A stretch of DNA of 64,000 bases, taken from the NCBI GenBank assembly GCA_008828725.1, contig MEHQ01000235.1, positions 124,001-188,000 on the forward strand. The letters are read 5' to 3'. The DNA is from Saccharina japonica. Its lineage: Eukaryota > Sar > Phaeophyceae > Laminariales > Laminariaceae. Below, one piece after another: positions 63,027 to 64,000 of this stretch (positions are counted from its first letter, which is position 1; every line of letters starts with the position of its first letter). A program made the position numbers and the translations under genes. Under the pieces are notes generated by a model, which searched no databases, was not told where the DNA came from, and worked only from the letters and a program-made list of their open reading frames with translations.

Positions 63027-63540
63027 CAGCTACTGTCTGCTGCACAGCAGCAGTAGCTACAAGACCCAAGGAGGATGTATGTCTTTGGGCACCCCCCGTC
63101 GTTTGGTGGGTGGGGGGAAATCGTGCAGCGTCAGCCGCACGTATCTGCTACGGGGAGCTTAGTAGTGGATGGAGCAGCGACTGCCTCACGGCAGTAGCTA
63201 CAAGCCCCAAGGAGGATGTATGTCTTTGGGCACCCCCGTGGGTTGGTGGATGGGGGGATCGTATTCGCTACGGGGAGCTTAGTGGTGGATATGCGATGCC
63301 GTGACGACGGCTTTTCAAAAAGGAGCAGCAACTGTCTCGCAGCAGTAGCTAAAAGCCCTACGGTAAAAAGTCGTAGGCACCCTCGCCGTATGTTTGGCGA
63401 GGGGCACTTCACGGGAGTATGTGAAGGAGAGGGGCAGATGCGGGGGGAGCTTGCGTGTCTGCTTACTCCGCGAGAAGACGCATGGTCGAAGCTGGGCCAT
63501 GTGCCCCCGTGACGCCTACAGTACAGGCGGTGAGGGGATA
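63027..63540. ncRNA. Four-unit repeat of paired hairpins (putative structured RNA)
   Basis: Each unit has a leading hairpin, a short linker with AAG, then hairpins A and B separated by 2-4 nt. Hairpin A stems: CCCAAG/TTTGGG (units 1 and 2, from 63065 and 63206), CCTACG/CGTAGG (unit 3, 63357) and CATGG/CCATG (unit 4, 63481). Hairpin B stems: C-run/G-run (units 1 and 2), CCCTCGCC/GGCGAGGG (unit 3) and CGCCT/AGGCG inside CCCC/GGGG (unit 4). Stem sequences change but pairing and order persist. The leading hairpin is clearest in unit 1 (GCTACTG/CAGTAGC) and weak in unit 4. Unit spacing is about 141, 151 and 130 bp. Strand is unknown; a minus-strand open frame also crosses part of it. Confidence 0.5.
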
Positions 63541-63694
63541 AGTCGCGTGGGAATACCGCGTGCACCCTGCTACGGAGAGGTGGTGTGGTAGGGTCGGTGG
63601 GTGCCGGGTGGTTTCGTGACGCTGCGCAGCATTTATACACGAGGAGAATAGCGCCCGCCATAGCTAGCGCACGGTGGGACCGAGCGCGCTTCAC

Positions 63695-63800
63695 GACAGC
63701 AGCAGCGACAGCAGCAGCGACGGCAGCAGGGGCAGCAGCAGCGACGGCAGCAGCGACCAGCAGCGACTGCAGCAGCGACAGCAGCAGCAGAGGGGGGGGT
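63695..63800. repeat. GCAGCAGCGACA-type microsatellite
   Basis: Imperfect CAG and CGA triplets over about 100 bp, ending in a G run. Confidence 0.9.
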
Positions 63801-64000
63801 GTCGTGGAAAGGACAGATGTGAGTATCGTCGACTGGGGAATCGCACTCAGTATTACGCGGAGCGACGAGGGGCATATCTAGTTAAAGGTGGGTATCTCGC
63901 AAGGAGGGGTCTGTTTTCTTTGCGATGAAAACACCCACCTGTACGGTTGAGTATGTTTTTGATCGTGCAATACAGAGATGTATCGTCTACGACTGTGTTG

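Noticed and set aside
63131-63694. Minus-strand frame of 187 codons
   Set aside because: It crosses the hairpin repeat and its residues do not repeat in step with all units; the paired stems are the stronger signal.

Overview
The window looks like nuclear DNA of a stramenopile, most likely a brown alga of the Ectocarpus type. The evidence is small exons in long introns, membrane-protein exons of a kind I associate with brown algae and oomycetes, heavy CAG/CTG and minisatellite content, and many GTAC-rich intergenic words. The genus is an inference; no marker gene is present. Real genes are few and the window is dominated by repeats and transposable elements. Region by region: 0-2.2 kb holds a minus-strand NADAR (YbiA-like) reading frame next to a retropepsin-like segment that runs off the left edge, then two minisatellites. 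4-7.5 kb has an exact 185-bp tandem duplication, a proline-rich hypothetical reading frame, a strong hairpin and a 40-bp minisatellite. 7.97-13.75 kb is a minus-strand Ty1/Copia LTR retrotransposon fossil with matching target-site duplications (GTATA). 15.7-24.7 kb is a nest: a three-unit ~340-bp satellite was hit by a Copia-like element (E1), whose LTR was then hit by a small LTR element (E2a) that carries no pol. 25-26.6 kb is a ~180-bp satellite interrupted by a Harbinger-like foldback element. 27.5-28.2 kb is the last exon region of a multi-pass membrane protein. 29.5-34.7 kb is repeats and inverted repeats. 35.0-36.3 kb is a two-exon gene with an OTU-like cysteine-protease motif. 37.5-48.8 kb is a patchwork: a tRNA-derived SINE, several TIR elements, a piece copied from a kinase gene, an interstitial telomere-like run, triplet repeats, a palindrome cluster and a tandem array with Pol III box-like motifs. 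49.7-56.5 kb is a minus-strand protein kinase gene of at least nine exons whose splice phases agree from the alpha-C region to the stop codon. 57.5-61.8 kb is E2b, a second and older copy of the E2 family that retains a 488-codon reading frame. 63.0-63.5 kb holds four units of a multi-hairpin repeat whose stems change sequence but stay paired. The host genes recognised (NADAR, membrane protein, OTU-like, kinase) show no sign of forming one pathway. The strongest candidates for something undescribed are the covarying hairpin repeat at 63 kb and the E2 LTR family, with unusual T(A/G)TTGAT...ATC(A/G)ATA ends and one coiled-coil/poly-Q protein.
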